Shown piece after piece: positions 34,283 to 42,826 of a stretch of 64,000 bases of DNA. Positions within the stretch are counted from its first letter, which is position 1. Every line of letters starts with the position of its first letter. The notes below the pieces were generated by a model that had not been told where the DNA came from, made no database searches, and worked only from the letters and a program-made list of their open reading frames with translations. The position numbers were made by a program, and so were the translations under genes. Source of the DNA: Alkalihalobacillus pseudalcaliphilus (GTDB taxonomy: Bacteria; Bacillota; Bacilli; Bacillales; Bacillaceae_D); contig NZ_JAQQWS010000003.1 of assembly GCF_028610675.1 (NCBI RefSeq), positions 124,001 to 188,000 on the forward strand, given 5' to 3'.

Positions 34283-34695
34283 ACTTATGGACGATAGTTT
34301 GTGCCATGAAGTTAGCTGGTCATCCATCTCGCGATAAATGAACTTAGTAGGACAGTGCTCCCTGTTTGTTCAGCCCGACTCCTGATGGTAATCGAGTTGT
34401 AAACGTGCCAACAGTTTGAACAGTCGCCACTACTTTCATCTTTGTTGGTGGCACTTCATTCAATTAGTTTTTGTTCATTTTCATTTTAAATGAATGGTGT
34501 TTGATGGTTTTGTGAACTTGAGAATTATCAGTAACCCAGCAGACGAAAACATGCGGAGACTCCCATGGGACATAGTGGCAGACCGAAATCCACTAGCGAA
34601 GCTAGTTAGTTCGGTGCCACCCCATAGGACACGGAGCATGATTTTCGGGAGCGATGAGTATAGATCTGCATATCAGTTTTAAGCAACTTTCATAT
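34283..34695 (+). repeat. interspersed repeat, long copy (module A, then C and B)
   Basis: The left part (34283-34453, module A) matches 56766-56933. Shared stretches are GACGATAGTTT, TGAAGTTAGCT, AGGACAGTGCTCCCTGTT, CAGTCGCCACTACTTTCAT and TTGTTGGTGGC. The right part (34553-34695, modules C and B) matches 57450-57585 and the inverse of 640-830, with CATGATTTTCGGGAGCGATG. Within module C, GTGGCA..CCGAA pairs with TTCGGTGCCAC around an inner stem ACTAGC/GCTAGT. No gene is supported in the 963 bp gap 33841-34803. Confidence 0.75.
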
Positions 34696-34803
34696 AAAAA
34701 TTTAATCAAAAGCCATCTAGTACAGAAGCAAAACCAAGTGGAACGCGACTGATGGTAACGCCTGTATGTATTTTACTTACATCTTTCTGAAGGAGGAATT
34801 TTT

Positions 34804-35637
34804 ATGTATAAGAGTTTACTGAGCGAGATTGAAAAACCAGAAGTATTTAAAACATCTAGGAACATGTTTTGGCAGGACCCACATATTGCTACACACCTAC
34901 TTGAAGCTCACTTAGCCCCCGAACACGAAGGGGCTAGCCGAAATCCAGCATTTATTAATCAATCGGTTGCTTGGATTCATCATAACGTTGCCAAAAAAAC
35001 GAGTCAGTCTATTATTGATTTTGGCTGTGGTCCCGGTCTATATTGTGAACGTCTCGCCCAAAAAGGCTATCAAGTTACAGGCGTTGATTTCTCCCAAAAC
35101 TCGATTGACTACGCTAAGCAACAGGCAAAGAAACAAGGTTTGGACATTCGTTATCGATACGAGAACTATTTACATGTTGACTTAGGGGAAAAATTTGATG
35201 TCGCCCTACTCATTTATTGCGATTATGGTGCACTTAACCTTGGAAATAGAAAACGAGTATTACAAACCATTTGGAATCACTTAAAGATAGGAGGGAGATT
35301 GATTTTAGATGTTTTCACTCCTACACAATTTGATGGCTTTCAGGAAATGAAAAGTTGGGACTATAAACAGGAAGGCGGTTTTTGGACAGCAGAGCCTTAT
35401 ATGGAACTCAATCAAAACATTAAATATAAGGACCATATATCATTAGAACAAACAACCGTTATCACGGCATCATCAACTGAAACCTATTATATTTGGAATC
35501 AATATTTCACAAAAGAGATGATTCAAAGGGAACTAACCGATACGGGGTTTTCCATAATCGAATTCTATAACGATGTTAGCGGTGCACCGTATCAAGAAAA
35601 CAATCCAACTATGGCCATATTAGTCGAAAAGAAATAA
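34804..35637 (+). CDS. class I SAM-dependent methyltransferase
   Basis: A 277-residue cytoplasmic methyltransferase of the Methyltransf_25/UbiE-like fold. The SAM-binding motif I is IIDFGCGPGLYCERLA (about residues 73-88). The acidic residue ending strand 2 is in VTGVDFSQNS, and the motif at the end of strand 4 is DVALLIYCD. The post-motif RLILDVFTP is typical. The ~60-residue N-terminal extension is helical. ATG 34804 has AAGGAGG upstream. It is monocistronic, with a terminator after it. The substrate is not predictable. Confidence 0.88.
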   Translation: MYKSLLSEIEKPEVFKTSRNMFWQDPHIATHLLEAHLAPEHEGASRNPAFINQSVAWIHHNVAKKTSQSIIDFGCGPGLYCERLAQKGYQVTGVDFSQNSIDYAKQQAKKQGLDIRYRYENYLHVDLGEKFDVALLIYCDYGALNLGNRKRVLQTIWNHLKIGGRLILDVFTPTQFDGFQEMKSWDYKQEGGFWTAEPYMELNQNIKYKDHISLEQTTVITASSTETYYIWNQYFTKEMIQRELTDTGFSIIEFYNDVSGAPYQENNPTMAILVEKK

Positions 35638-35647
35638 CAGAGTGGAT

Positions 35648-35675
35648 GGTCGCAACAAATTTGCGACCTCCTTTT
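35648..35675 (+). terminator. terminator of the methyltransferase gene
   Basis: A perfect stem GGTCGCAA / TTTGCGACC with a short loop is followed by TCCTTTT. The T tract favours the plus strand, but it also lies directly after the convergent Opu permease stop. Confidence 0.7.
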
Positions 35676-35676
35676 A

Positions 35677-36309
35677 CTAGCCCTTCACTTTCAAGGCTAC
35701 GCGTTTCTCTACCATTAGAAGGATTTGGTTTGCACCTAAAGCAATCGCGGCAATTAATACGGTTCCGATGATTATTTTATGTGTAGCGTTTTGATATAAT
35801 CCTTCAAATAATAACTCACCAATTCCGCCTGCATTAATCCAAGCAGCAATTGTCGAAATACCAATGATCGCAACGGTAGCAATCCTTACACCGCCAATGA
35901 TAATCGGTAATGCGAGAGGTAGCTGAATTTTCCAGAAAAGTTGTACCTCATTTAACCCCATCCCCCGAGCAGCTTCAATAACAGATGGGCTGATTGACTG
36001 AAATCCCACCATGACATTTCTCACTAAAACCAATTGACTATAGGCTACTAAGGCAATGATCGCTGGTTCAGTTCCTAAGCCAACAAGCGGAATTAACATC
36101 GCAAAGACAGCTAGACTCGGAATCGAATACAGTACGCCAAGGACAGACAATACCGGTGTAGCAAGCCATTTGACCTTAGTTAAAACAAAACCAATCGGAA
36201 GTGCCAAAATAAGGGCGATACCTAGTGCGACACCAACTAAAGTCAATGTCTCCACAAATAAAGAAAAAATATGATCATAATAATTGCTTAAATAAGACGC
36301 TAACATCAT
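35677..36309 (-). CDS. opuCD: osmoprotectant ABC transporter permease (OpuBD/OpuCD-like)
   Basis: A 210-residue membrane permease with about five to six spans and the binding-protein-dependent transport EAA loop (EAARGMGLNEVQLFWKIQLP, about residues 113-132), which contacts the ATPase. It belongs to the OpuB/OpuC quaternary-ammonium uptake family (glycine betaine, carnitine, choline). ATG 36309 overlaps the ATPase stop by 4 bp. It is the last of four genes. OpuB versus OpuC, and hence the substrate, cannot be decided here. Confidence 0.88.
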   Translation of the reverse strand: MMLASYLSNYYDHIFSLFVETLTLVGVALGIALILALPIGFVLTKVKWLATPVLSVLGVLYSIPSLAVFAMLIPLVGLGTEPAIIALVAYSQLVLVRNVMVGFQSISPSVIEAARGMGLNEVQLFWKIQLPLALPIIIGGVRIATVAIIGISTIAAWINAGGIGELLFEGLYQNATHKIIIGTVLIAAIALGANQILLMVEKRVALKVKG

Positions 36310-37304
36310 TCACTCACCGCTGCGGCGATTTCTTTTTTATTCAATTTCAGCTGTTCAAACGTTACAATTCCTTGGATTTCTTGACTTTCATCAACCACGA
36401 TTACTTGCTCTTTATCTACCTCTAGCAAAATATTCAAAACATGCTTTAAGCTTTCACCCTTGTCTACTAACCATTCATTTTCTATAGACAAACGTGCTAA
36501 CTCACCCTGATTTTCAATCGGTATCATAACATCTTCAGCCTTTAATAAACCTAAAAGTTGAAAAGCATTATTAGACTGAACAAGCTTAGAGACAAATTCA
36601 TTAGCAGGTTGCAAAATAATATCAATAGGTCTGCCATATTGTTGGACAATACCTTCATCCATGACAATCAACTGATCACCTAACTTTAACGCCTCATCTA
36701 TGTCATGAGTAACAAAAAGTATCGTCTTGTTTAGCTTTTTTTGAATTTGCAAAAGTTCATCCTGTAGGCTAACTCTAGTAATCGCATCAATGGCTCCAAA
36801 CGGCTCATCCATTAATAAAATCTCTGGATCGCTAGCCATCGCTCGGGCAAGCCCCACCCTTTGCTGCTGACCTCCCGACAACTGAGAAGGATATCGCGTT
36901 CGGAATTGTAGAGGATCTAAATGAACCAATTCCAACAATTCATCGACTCTCTGATTTATTTTCTTTTTATCCCACTTTAAGATTTTAGGTACAATCGCAA
37001 TATTTTCTTCAATACTCATATGGGGGAATAATCCAGTATTTTGAATGACATAGCCCATTTTTCTACGTAGCTCTGTTACTTTCATCGAGCTTATATCTTC
37101 ACCATATATAAAAATTTGACCAGAAGTCGGCTCATACAACCGATTGACCATTTTTAACAATGTTGTTTTACCAGACCCGGATGTGCCTAAAATCGTCACA
37201 AAGCTTCCTTTTTCTATACCGAGGCTGGTTTCTTTCACAGCTGATTTATCGGATTTCTTAAATCGTTTCGTTACATCTTGAAATTGAATCAACGTGTCCC
37301 CCAT
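36306..37304 (-). CDS. opuCA: osmoprotectant ABC transporter ATP-binding protein (OpuBA/OpuCA-like)
   Basis: A 332-residue ATPase that energises betaine/choline-type uptake. Walker A GTSGSGKT lies at 40-47, the signature LSGGQQQRVGLARA at about 140-153 and Walker B LLMDEPFGAID follows. The C-terminal ~90 residues after the nucleotide domain are CBS-like, ending VTFEQLKLNKKEI. In OpuCA/OpuA-type ATPases this part senses ionic strength or c-di-AMP. The start chosen is ATG 37304, with GGAGGGAG 5 bases upstream. An open frame extends to 37382 without a ribosome site and would add a non-conserved stretch. It overlaps opuCD by 4 bp. Confidence 0.92.
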   Translation of the reverse strand: MGDTLIQFQDVTKRFKKSDKSAVKETSLGIEKGSFVTILGTSGSGKTTLLKMVNRLYEPTSGQIFIYGEDISSMKVTELRRKMGYVIQNTGLFPHMSIEENIAIVPKILKWDKKKINQRVDELLELVHLDPLQFRTRYPSQLSGGQQQRVGLARAMASDPEILLMDEPFGAIDAITRVSLQDELLQIQKKLNKTILFVTHDIDEALKLGDQLIVMDEGIVQQYGRPIDIILQPANEFVSKLVQSNNAFQLLGLLKAEDVMIPIENQGELARLSIENEWLVDKGESLKHVLNILLEVDKEQVIVVDESQEIQGIVTFEQLKLNKKEIAAAVSE

Positions 37305-37386
37305 CGTAACTCCCTCCATTATTAAAGCAAGAGACCACTTAGCCAGTAAAAGGCTGACCAAGTGTTCCCCATATTTATCCAATCAT

Positions 37387-38268
37387 TTATTCGAACGAAC
37401 TTCCGTTTTTCTCTAAAAATTCCTTGGCTACCTCTGCATACTCACGACCTTCTATATCCACTTCTGCATTCAGCTGCTGTAAAACTTCATTATCTAAAAG
37501 GGCAGAAACCTCATTAAAAAGGGCTTCTATTTCTGGCTGTTTTTTTAAAGTCTCACCATAAACTACCGGTGCAACATAATAAGGCGGCCAAAATTGTCCG
37601 TCATCTTCTAACAAAACCAATTCGTCACTCGTTAAATCACCATCCGTCGTAAAACCAACCGTTACATCGGCTTCACCATTCAAAATAACTTGATATTTAA
37701 TCCCATAATCATATAAATCAATCGAGGCAAAATTCATCTCACCATACGCTTGTTCTAAACCTATCAATCCATCCTCACGTTCTTCAAACTCTGGAACAGA
37801 TGCCAATCGTAATTCAGAAGCAACCTCTTGCAATCTTGATATCGTATATAAATCATACTGCTCTGCGATTTCAGCCGTTGTGACTAATCCTTGAGAGTTA
37901 TTTGCATTCGTTGGCTCTAACCAAAATAAATCAAACTCTTCTTCATAAGCTGAAGCTACCGCCTCATAGACCGCTTGCTGATCAGAATCTGGCTCCATCT
38001 CTAAAATATTGATTAGCCCTGTTCCTGTATATTCAGGATACATATCTATTTCTCCGCTTCGTAAGCTTTCATGAGCAATCATTGTTCCACCTAAATTTAA
38101 GTTACGTTCAACTTCGTAACCAGCTTCCTCTAGCTTAAGGGCATACATTTCACCTAAAATTAATGATTCAGTGAAGTTCTTAGAACCTATTTTTATTACA
38201 TCCTCATCACTACCACATGCCGTTAAAATAAATATAAAAAGTATCAGTACAAGCCCTAATTTTTTCAT
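37387..38268 (-). CDS. opuCC: osmoprotectant-binding lipoprotein (OpuBC/OpuCC-like)
   Basis: A 293-residue lipoprotein with a signal peptide and lipobox LTAC (Cys near residue 18). The mature part has the OpuAC/OpuBC family blocks: IKIGSKNFTESLILGEMYA, NLNLGGTMIAHESLRSGEID, MYPEYTGTGL and the YGIKYQVILNGEADV region. It would bind quaternary ammonium solutes at the membrane surface and deliver them to the two permeases. ATG 38268 has AGGAGGAAAAC upstream. The gene is 13 bp after the first permease and 82 bp before the ATPase. Confidence 0.93.
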   Translation of the reverse strand: MKKLGLVLILFIFILTACGSDEDVIKIGSKNFTESLILGEMYALKLEEAGYEVERNLNLGGTMIAHESLRSGEIDMYPEYTGTGLINILEMEPDSDQQAVYEAVASAYEEEFDLFWLEPTNANNSQGLVTTAEIAEQYDLYTISRLQEVASELRLASVPEFEEREDGLIGLEQAYGEMNFASIDLYDYGIKYQVILNGEADVTVGFTTDGDLTSDELVLLEDDGQFWPPYYVAPVVYGETLKKQPEIEALFNEVSALLDNEVLQQLNAEVDIEGREYAEVAKEFLEKNGSSFE

Positions 38269-38281
38269 CGTTTTCCTCCTA

Positions 38282-38911
38282 TTATATAGCTCTCTGATAA
38301 GAAGTTAGTCCTCTTTCTAGTGTTGAAAATATAATCTCTGAAAATATCGTCAGCATGGCAACAGGTATCGCACCAACGAGTAGTAACGTCATATTATACA
38401 TACCTAGACCATTAATAATAAATTGACCTAAACCACCACCACCGATAAATGCAGCTAAAGTGGCTCCTGCAATCACTTCAACACTCGCTGTTCTACAGCC
38501 TGTAATCATAAGTGGGGTTGCTAGTGGCCATTCAATCTTCCATAATAAATGCTTTTGACTTAAACCCATCCCTGCTGCTGCTTCCTTTACGTCACGGTCA
38601 ATGTCTCGAAAGCCAATGTAGGTGTTGATAAGAATAGGAGGACAAGCTAAAACCGTTAAGGCGAATAAAGCAGGATAAAATCCCGTCCCCATAATTGGTA
38701 AAACAATGACGAGAATAGCCAAGCTTGGTATAACACGGATTCCATTCACCACATTCATGACCGTACTTGAAATTCTTCCATACTTCGCACAGAGAATACC
38801 TAGTGGAATACAGACAATAAGTGCTATTAGTAAAGCCATTCCACTTAAAAGTAAATGACTCTGTACCGCACTGATAAATCGATCCGAATTCGCTAGTATA
38901 TAATCAAACAC
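38282..38911 (-). CDS. opuCB: osmoprotectant ABC transporter permease (OpuBB/OpuCB-like)
   Basis: A 209-residue membrane permease, first gene of the Opu operon. It has about five to six spans and the EAA loop EAAAGMGLSQKHLLWKIEWP (about residues 112-131). It forms the channel together with the second permease at 35677-36309. The operon order permease-binding protein-ATPase-permease differs from the ATPase-first order of B. subtilis opuB and opuC. The 395 bp gap upstream (38912-39306) holds the pectate lyase terminator and AT-rich DNA. Confidence 0.9.
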   Translation of the reverse strand: MFDYILANSDRFISAVQSHLLLSGMALLIALIVCIPLGILCAKYGRISSTVMNVVNGIRVIPSLAILVIVLPIMGTGFYPALFALTVLACPPILINTYIGFRDIDRDVKEAAAGMGLSQKHLLWKIEWPLATPLMITGCRTASVEVIAGATLAAFIGGGGLGQFIINGLGMYNMTLLLVGAIPVAMLTIFSEIIFSTLERGLTSYQRAI

Positions 38912-39097
38912 CTTCAGTCCTCTCCCTTCCTTTCCTATAGAAAGATTCTACATACTTTTGTTCTCTGCTATGTATAACTTTTTCGATATCACATATTTAA
39001 TATGACCATAATAAATACCCTATCAATCAGTAACTGAAACGTCTTTTTCTATTGTCAATTCAAATATATTGTTTTAGAAAGAAATTACTTCAAAAAA

Positions 39098-39143
39098 GAA
39101 AAGCCTGTGACACTTTACTACTCTTAAACGGTCACAGACTTTG
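39098..39143 (-). terminator. probable terminator downstream of pectate lyase
   Basis: AAGTCTGTGAC and GTCACAGGCTT form a near-perfect stem (one wobble) on the minus strand, followed by TTCTTTTTTG. It lies about 165 bp after the pectate lyase stop. Confidence 0.65.
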
Positions 39144-39306
39144 ATTTTCTTTTTGAAAGTTCATTGAGGGGTGCTTACTTCTTCCCAACGTAAATGAGCA
39201 TCCTGTTTCACTTTAATTAATCAATGTATCTGAAAATTCAGTTGTCAATCTTATTAAATATGTTGGTAATCCGTAAACGAATAGTATTGTCTCAGCTCAT
39301 TTCCTT

Positions 39307-40302
39307 CTAAGGGTTTACTACACCAACACCTGCATATTCCTTAACTAACTCCTTCACTTCATCTACACTCACTGTTTGATAAAAGTAAGGCGGTGTAAAG
39401 TTTGTCGTAGAATTAGTTGGCATACTACCTGTGCTATTTTCAAAAAGATTATCCACTACGTTCCAAAAGCCTGTTTGATTACTATGCCAGTAACCAATAG
39501 GGTTATTACTATTCTCAAAATGATTACGTTCCACTAAAATTTCAGCACCCATACGTGAGTTTACCGCTGTATCAATGATGCCATCAAAATAATTATTATA
39601 GAGATGGGCTTCACCATAACGAATACTTGGAACTCGTGAATTCAAATTTTCGAAATAGTTGTTGTGGAATGTGATTGTACGATGATAATTATCACTATCC
39701 GAATTTCCCATTAACATTGCTTTCCAACTATCATGAACATAATTCCATGAGAACGTAACATAATCAACATTTCTTTTCACATCAAATAACCCATCATAGT
39801 AATCCTTATGAACATCCAAACTCGCATGTAACTCATTATGATCAACCCAAATATTACTTGATGGACCTTCAATACTTATCGCATCTTTATCACCGGTATT
39901 AACTTCATGTATTTTTAAATTACGAATAATGATATTATCCGCTCGCCAAACTTTGATCCCAATTCCATTTAATACACCATTCGATCCTACACCAAGAATT
40001 GATACATCTGAAACGTCTTTAATATCAATTTTACTAGCTGATGTATTCGCAGGAGTAATTGTACCGTTTACATAAATCGTTAAAGGGGTATGTTGATTTT
40101 TATTTTTCAAAGCGGCTAAAAGCTCAGCACCCGTTGTTACGGTTACAATATCTCCACCTTCACCACCTGTTGTTCCCCCACCGAGTGTTGCATACCCTTG
40201 CATCGAAAAATCTGGTGTTGCGGCGAATGTCGCTGTTCCCGTACATACAAGCATAAATACTAGCAAGAACCCAACTACTTTCATCCCTAACTTTTTCCCC
40301 AT
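39307..40302 (-). CDS. secreted pectate lyase, polysaccharide lyase family 1
   Basis: A 331-residue secreted enzyme that cleaves polygalacturonate by beta-elimination, normally Ca2+-dependent. A signal peptide occupies about residues 1-27 (cleavage near TFAATP). The right-handed beta-helix follows. Family blocks are NIIIRNLKIHEV, SSNIWVDHNEL, DGLFDVKRNVDYVTFSWNY and HDSWKAMLMG, plus RVPSIRYGEAHLYNNYF with catalytic-candidate Arg 223 and a second Arg at 228. The length is typical of compact Bacillus PL1 enzymes with no added binding module. ATG 40302 has GGAGATGA upstream. It is monocistronic. I see no clear cre site upstream. Confidence 0.95.
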   Translation of the reverse strand: MGKKLGMKVVGFLLVFMLVCTGTATFAATPDFSMQGYATLGGGTTGGEGGDIVTVTTGAELLAALKNKNQHTPLTIYVNGTITPANTSASKIDIKDVSDVSILGVGSNGVLNGIGIKVWRADNIIIRNLKIHEVNTGDKDAISIEGPSSNIWVDHNELHASLDVHKDYYDGLFDVKRNVDYVTFSWNYVHDSWKAMLMGNSDSDNYHRTITFHNNYFENLNSRVPSIRYGEAHLYNNYFDGIIDTAVNSRMGAEILVERNHFENSNNPIGYWHSNQTGFWNVVDNLFENSTGSMPTNSTTNFTPPYFYQTVSVDEVKELVKEYAGVGVVNP

Positions 40303-40449
40303 AAGTCATCTCCTCTTTTTCTGTAAGTAATTTGCTAAAAGTGAAAATTAATCTGCTTTTACCTCCTCACACACTTTATATTGCTTAAGGAGCTTGTCTT
40401 ATTTCCTTTTAAGAGAAATTAAGGTAAAGGTCACAAAACGAACATACAT

Positions 40450-41322
40450 CTACGATCTCTTATGCAAATCTTGTAATAGTAGTTGGATATTGTGCCCATT
40501 GGACGGGACTTTTGTAACAATAGAAGAAAAACTTCTCATTTCATATAACACGTCAGAAAATAATATTTTTAAGGTCCCATACTTCAGTTCTTCTTGGATC
40601 GTCGTCTCCGATAACAGTGCTAACCCCATCCCATTCATGACGCTACTTTTTATCGCCTGTGTTGAACTGAAAACAAAACTGTCCTTAACTCGAATCCCCC
40701 TTGTTTTAATAAAAGTATCAAATGATTGTCTCGTACCAGAACCCTCCTCACGCATGATCCATACATGATCGTGCAACTCATCAATCTTTGTAACTTTTTT
40801 CCTATAATTAACCGAACATACAATAACAAGTCTATCTTTTTGAAAGGAAGTTTGTCTGATATCCCTTGCATGAATAGTCCCTTCTACTAAACCAATATCT
40901 ACTTCTAGCTTTCGAACAGAGGCCATAATTGATTCTGTATTTCCAATCATGATATGAAAGTCTAATAAAGGATAACGATTATGCCAATCAGCAATCATTT
41001 TTGGTAATAAATATTCACCAATAGTGAAGCTAGCACCAAATCGGATAAGCCCAGACACTTCTTGCTTTTTGTTATAAAGCGTGTGTTGTAATTCTTGATA
41101 AATCTCTCGAATTTGTAAGGCTTTTTCATAAAAAAGTTCACCCTCCATGGTTAAACTCACATGTTTGGTTGTTCGTTTTATAAAAATGGTTGCAAACTCG
41201 CGTTCTAAGTTTTTAATATGAACACTGACAGTCGGCTGTGATAACGCTCGTTTTTCTGCTGTCTTCGTAAAATTTTTCTCTTGTACTAGCGTAAGAAATG
41301 TTTCAAGTTCATCCATATGCAT
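40450..41322 (-). CDS. LysR-family transcriptional regulator (YeiE-like)
   Basis: A 290-residue LysR regulator. The N-terminal winged helix (about residues 3-62) begins MDELETFLTLVQEKNFTKTA and includes LSQPTVSVHIKNLE. The rest is a substrate-binding effector domain with GASFTIGEYLLP (about residues 91-102). It is divergent from a YeiH-family gene, the arrangement seen for E. coli yeiE-yeiH, so it probably activates that gene in response to a small ligand. ATG 41322 has AGAGGTGA upstream. ATG 41331 is in frame but has no ribosome site. The 103 bp divergent region is AT-rich with short inverted repeats suited to LysR binding. Confidence 0.88.
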   Translation of the reverse strand: MHMDELETFLTLVQEKNFTKTAEKRALSQPTVSVHIKNLEREFATIFIKRTTKHVSLTMEGELFYEKALQIREIYQELQHTLYNKKQEVSGLIRFGASFTIGEYLLPKMIADWHNRYPLLDFHIMIGNTESIMASVRKLEVDIGLVEGTIHARDIRQTSFQKDRLVIVCSVNYRKKVTKIDELHDHVWIMREEGSGTRQSFDTFIKTRGIRVKDSFVFSSTQAIKSSVMNGMGLALLSETTIQEELKYGTLKILFSDVLYEMRSFSSIVTKVPSNGHNIQLLLQDLHKRS

Positions 41323-41425
41323 GGTTATCACCTCTTTTATTAATATTATTAATAATAATGATTATATATATTCATTTCAAAAATAGATAGAAGAGGCGTA
41401 TCCTTATTTCGACAGGAGGAACAGC

Positions 41426-42487
41426 ATGAATCAAATTTCACACAACAAGAACCAGTCATACGCTCTAGGAATCACATTAACGCTTGTGATCGCTTTTGCT
41501 GCACAGATACTTATTAAACTACCTTATTTACATATGGTAGGCCCACTTATCCTTGCCATTATACTAGGTATTTCCTTCAATACTATATACTCTGTGCCAT
41601 CGAGATTTCATAAAGGTATTGAATTTTCTAGTAAGAAATTATTAAGAGCAGGTATCATTTTATTAGGATTACGCCTACACCTAGGAGATATCCAAGCTGC
41701 TGGTCTTAGCACTTTTATATACGCCTTCATTCTTGTTTTAACAACACTTATTTCCGTATATAGCTTAGCTAGACTCTTCAAGGTTCATCAAACTTTAAGT
41801 CTTTTGACAGCATGTGGAACAGCGATTTGTGGTGCAGCAGCCATTATTGCCATTGCTCCACTGGTAAAGGCCAAGGACCAAATGACAGCGGTAAGCATTA
41901 CCGTCATTGCCTTACTAGGTACGCTCCTTACATTGCTGTTCACTCTATTATACCCTCTGTTCCCTTTAACAGATTATCAATATGGGTTATTAGTAGGTGG
42001 AACATTACACGAGATCGCTCATGCCATTGCCGCTTCTACAGTTGGTGGCGTTGTTGCCGAGGATATTGCATTAATTGTTAAATTAACCCGTGTAATTTTA
42101 CTCGTTCCAGTAGCAGTCTGTATCGGTGTCTTATTCAATTACTTTAATAAGAAAGATGAGGAAGGACCAAGTACTTCAGCAGGCATGGCTAGTTTCTTAC
42201 CATCATCAACAAGCCCAATGAAACCAAAAATGAAATGGCCAATACCTTGGTTCATTTTCGGCTTCCTTGCCATGAGTACGGTCAATACATTCGGTCTACT
42301 TTCAGAAACATTAACAGAAACCCTTATTTCTCTATCCTACCTCTTCTTAGCGATGGCAATGGCAGGGGTTGGATTAAAGGTGAAATTGAATGCCTTTAAA
42401 GACATAGGTCCAAATATTTTATATGCCGGGTTGATTGGAACAGTATTATTAGTAGGCCTCGGTTATCTATTACTTTCATTCATGTAA
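41426..42487 (+). CDS. yeiH: YeiH-family putative sulfate exporter (membrane protein)
   Basis: A 353-residue membrane protein of the UPF0324/Cons_hypoth698 family with about ten spans. The family landmark CGTAICGAAAI (about residues 130-140) is present, as is GGTLHEIAHAIAA (about 191-203). Family members are annotated as putative sulfate exporters, and the E. coli locus is linked to sulfite/lysine-related regulators. Direct transport evidence is sparse. ATG 41426 has AGGAGG upstream. It is divergent from a LysR regulator. A perfect hairpin lies after the stop. Confidence 0.87.
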   Translation: MNQISHNKNQSYALGITLTLVIAFAAQILIKLPYLHMVGPLILAIILGISFNTIYSVPSRFHKGIEFSSKKLLRAGIILLGLRLHLGDIQAAGLSTFIYAFILVLTTLISVYSLARLFKVHQTLSLLTACGTAICGAAAIIAIAPLVKAKDQMTAVSITVIALLGTLLTLLFTLLYPLFPLTDYQYGLLVGGTLHEIAHAIAASTVGGVVAEDIALIVKLTRVILLVPVAVCIGVLFNYFNKKDEEGPSTSAGMASFLPSSTSPMKPKMKWPIPWFIFGFLAMSTVNTFGLLSETLTETLISLSYLFLAMAMAGVGLKVKLNAFKDIGPNILYAGLIGTVLLVGLGYLLLSFM

Positions 42488-42493
42488 AAGAGA

Positions 42494-42529
42494 AAAGATG
42501 AATCGCTCTTGACCCAGCGATTCATCTAA
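42494..42529 (-). terminator. bidirectional hairpin, terminator for the ABC exporter side
   Basis: AGATGAATCGCT and AGCGATTCATCT form a perfect 12 bp stem. The T-rich tail (TTTTCTCTTTT) lies on the minus-strand side, so termination is best for genes ending at 42533. It may also stop yeiH transcription weakly. Confidence 0.6.
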
Positions 42530-42532
42530 GTG

Positions 42533-42790
42533 TCAAACAATTGGTGCCTTCTTGTTATTTTGCTCTGTCAGCACGCCATTATCCATTTTATATACATATT
42601 CGCAGAGTATAGAGATATCCTCAGAGTTATGACTGGAAAGCAATACGGTTAAGCCTTCGTTCTTAAATCGCTTAATCATGTCACGCATATCATGAACTCC
42701 GGACTCATCCAATCCATTCATTGGTTCATCTAAGATAAGTAACTTAGGTTTCTCCATGATCGCCTGTGATAAACGGGTTACCTTTAGAAC
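42533..42790 (-). pseudogene. 5'-truncated ABC transporter ATPase remnant
   Basis: Only the C-terminal third of an ABC ATPase remains. In frame it reads RLSQAIMEKPKLLILDEP, then MNGLDESG and LLSSHNSEDI, ending at 42533. Walker A and most of the signature motif are absent. The frame breaks up in an inverted repeat (CTACCTTTAGA / TCTAAAGGTA) near 42781-42806, right at the end of the neighbouring ABC permease. An open frame from ATG 42757 (74 residues) could still be translated but could not be an ATPase. It looks like a deletion scar of a second exporter. Confidence 0.75.
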
Positions 42791-42826
42791 TTCAATCTAA
42801 AGGTAGCCCTATTGCTTAAGCACTCG

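Noticed and set aside
42733..42826. Insertion sequence end at the ABC remnant
   Set aside because: Only a short inverted repeat is seen, with no transposase and no target duplication. A simple deletion explains it.
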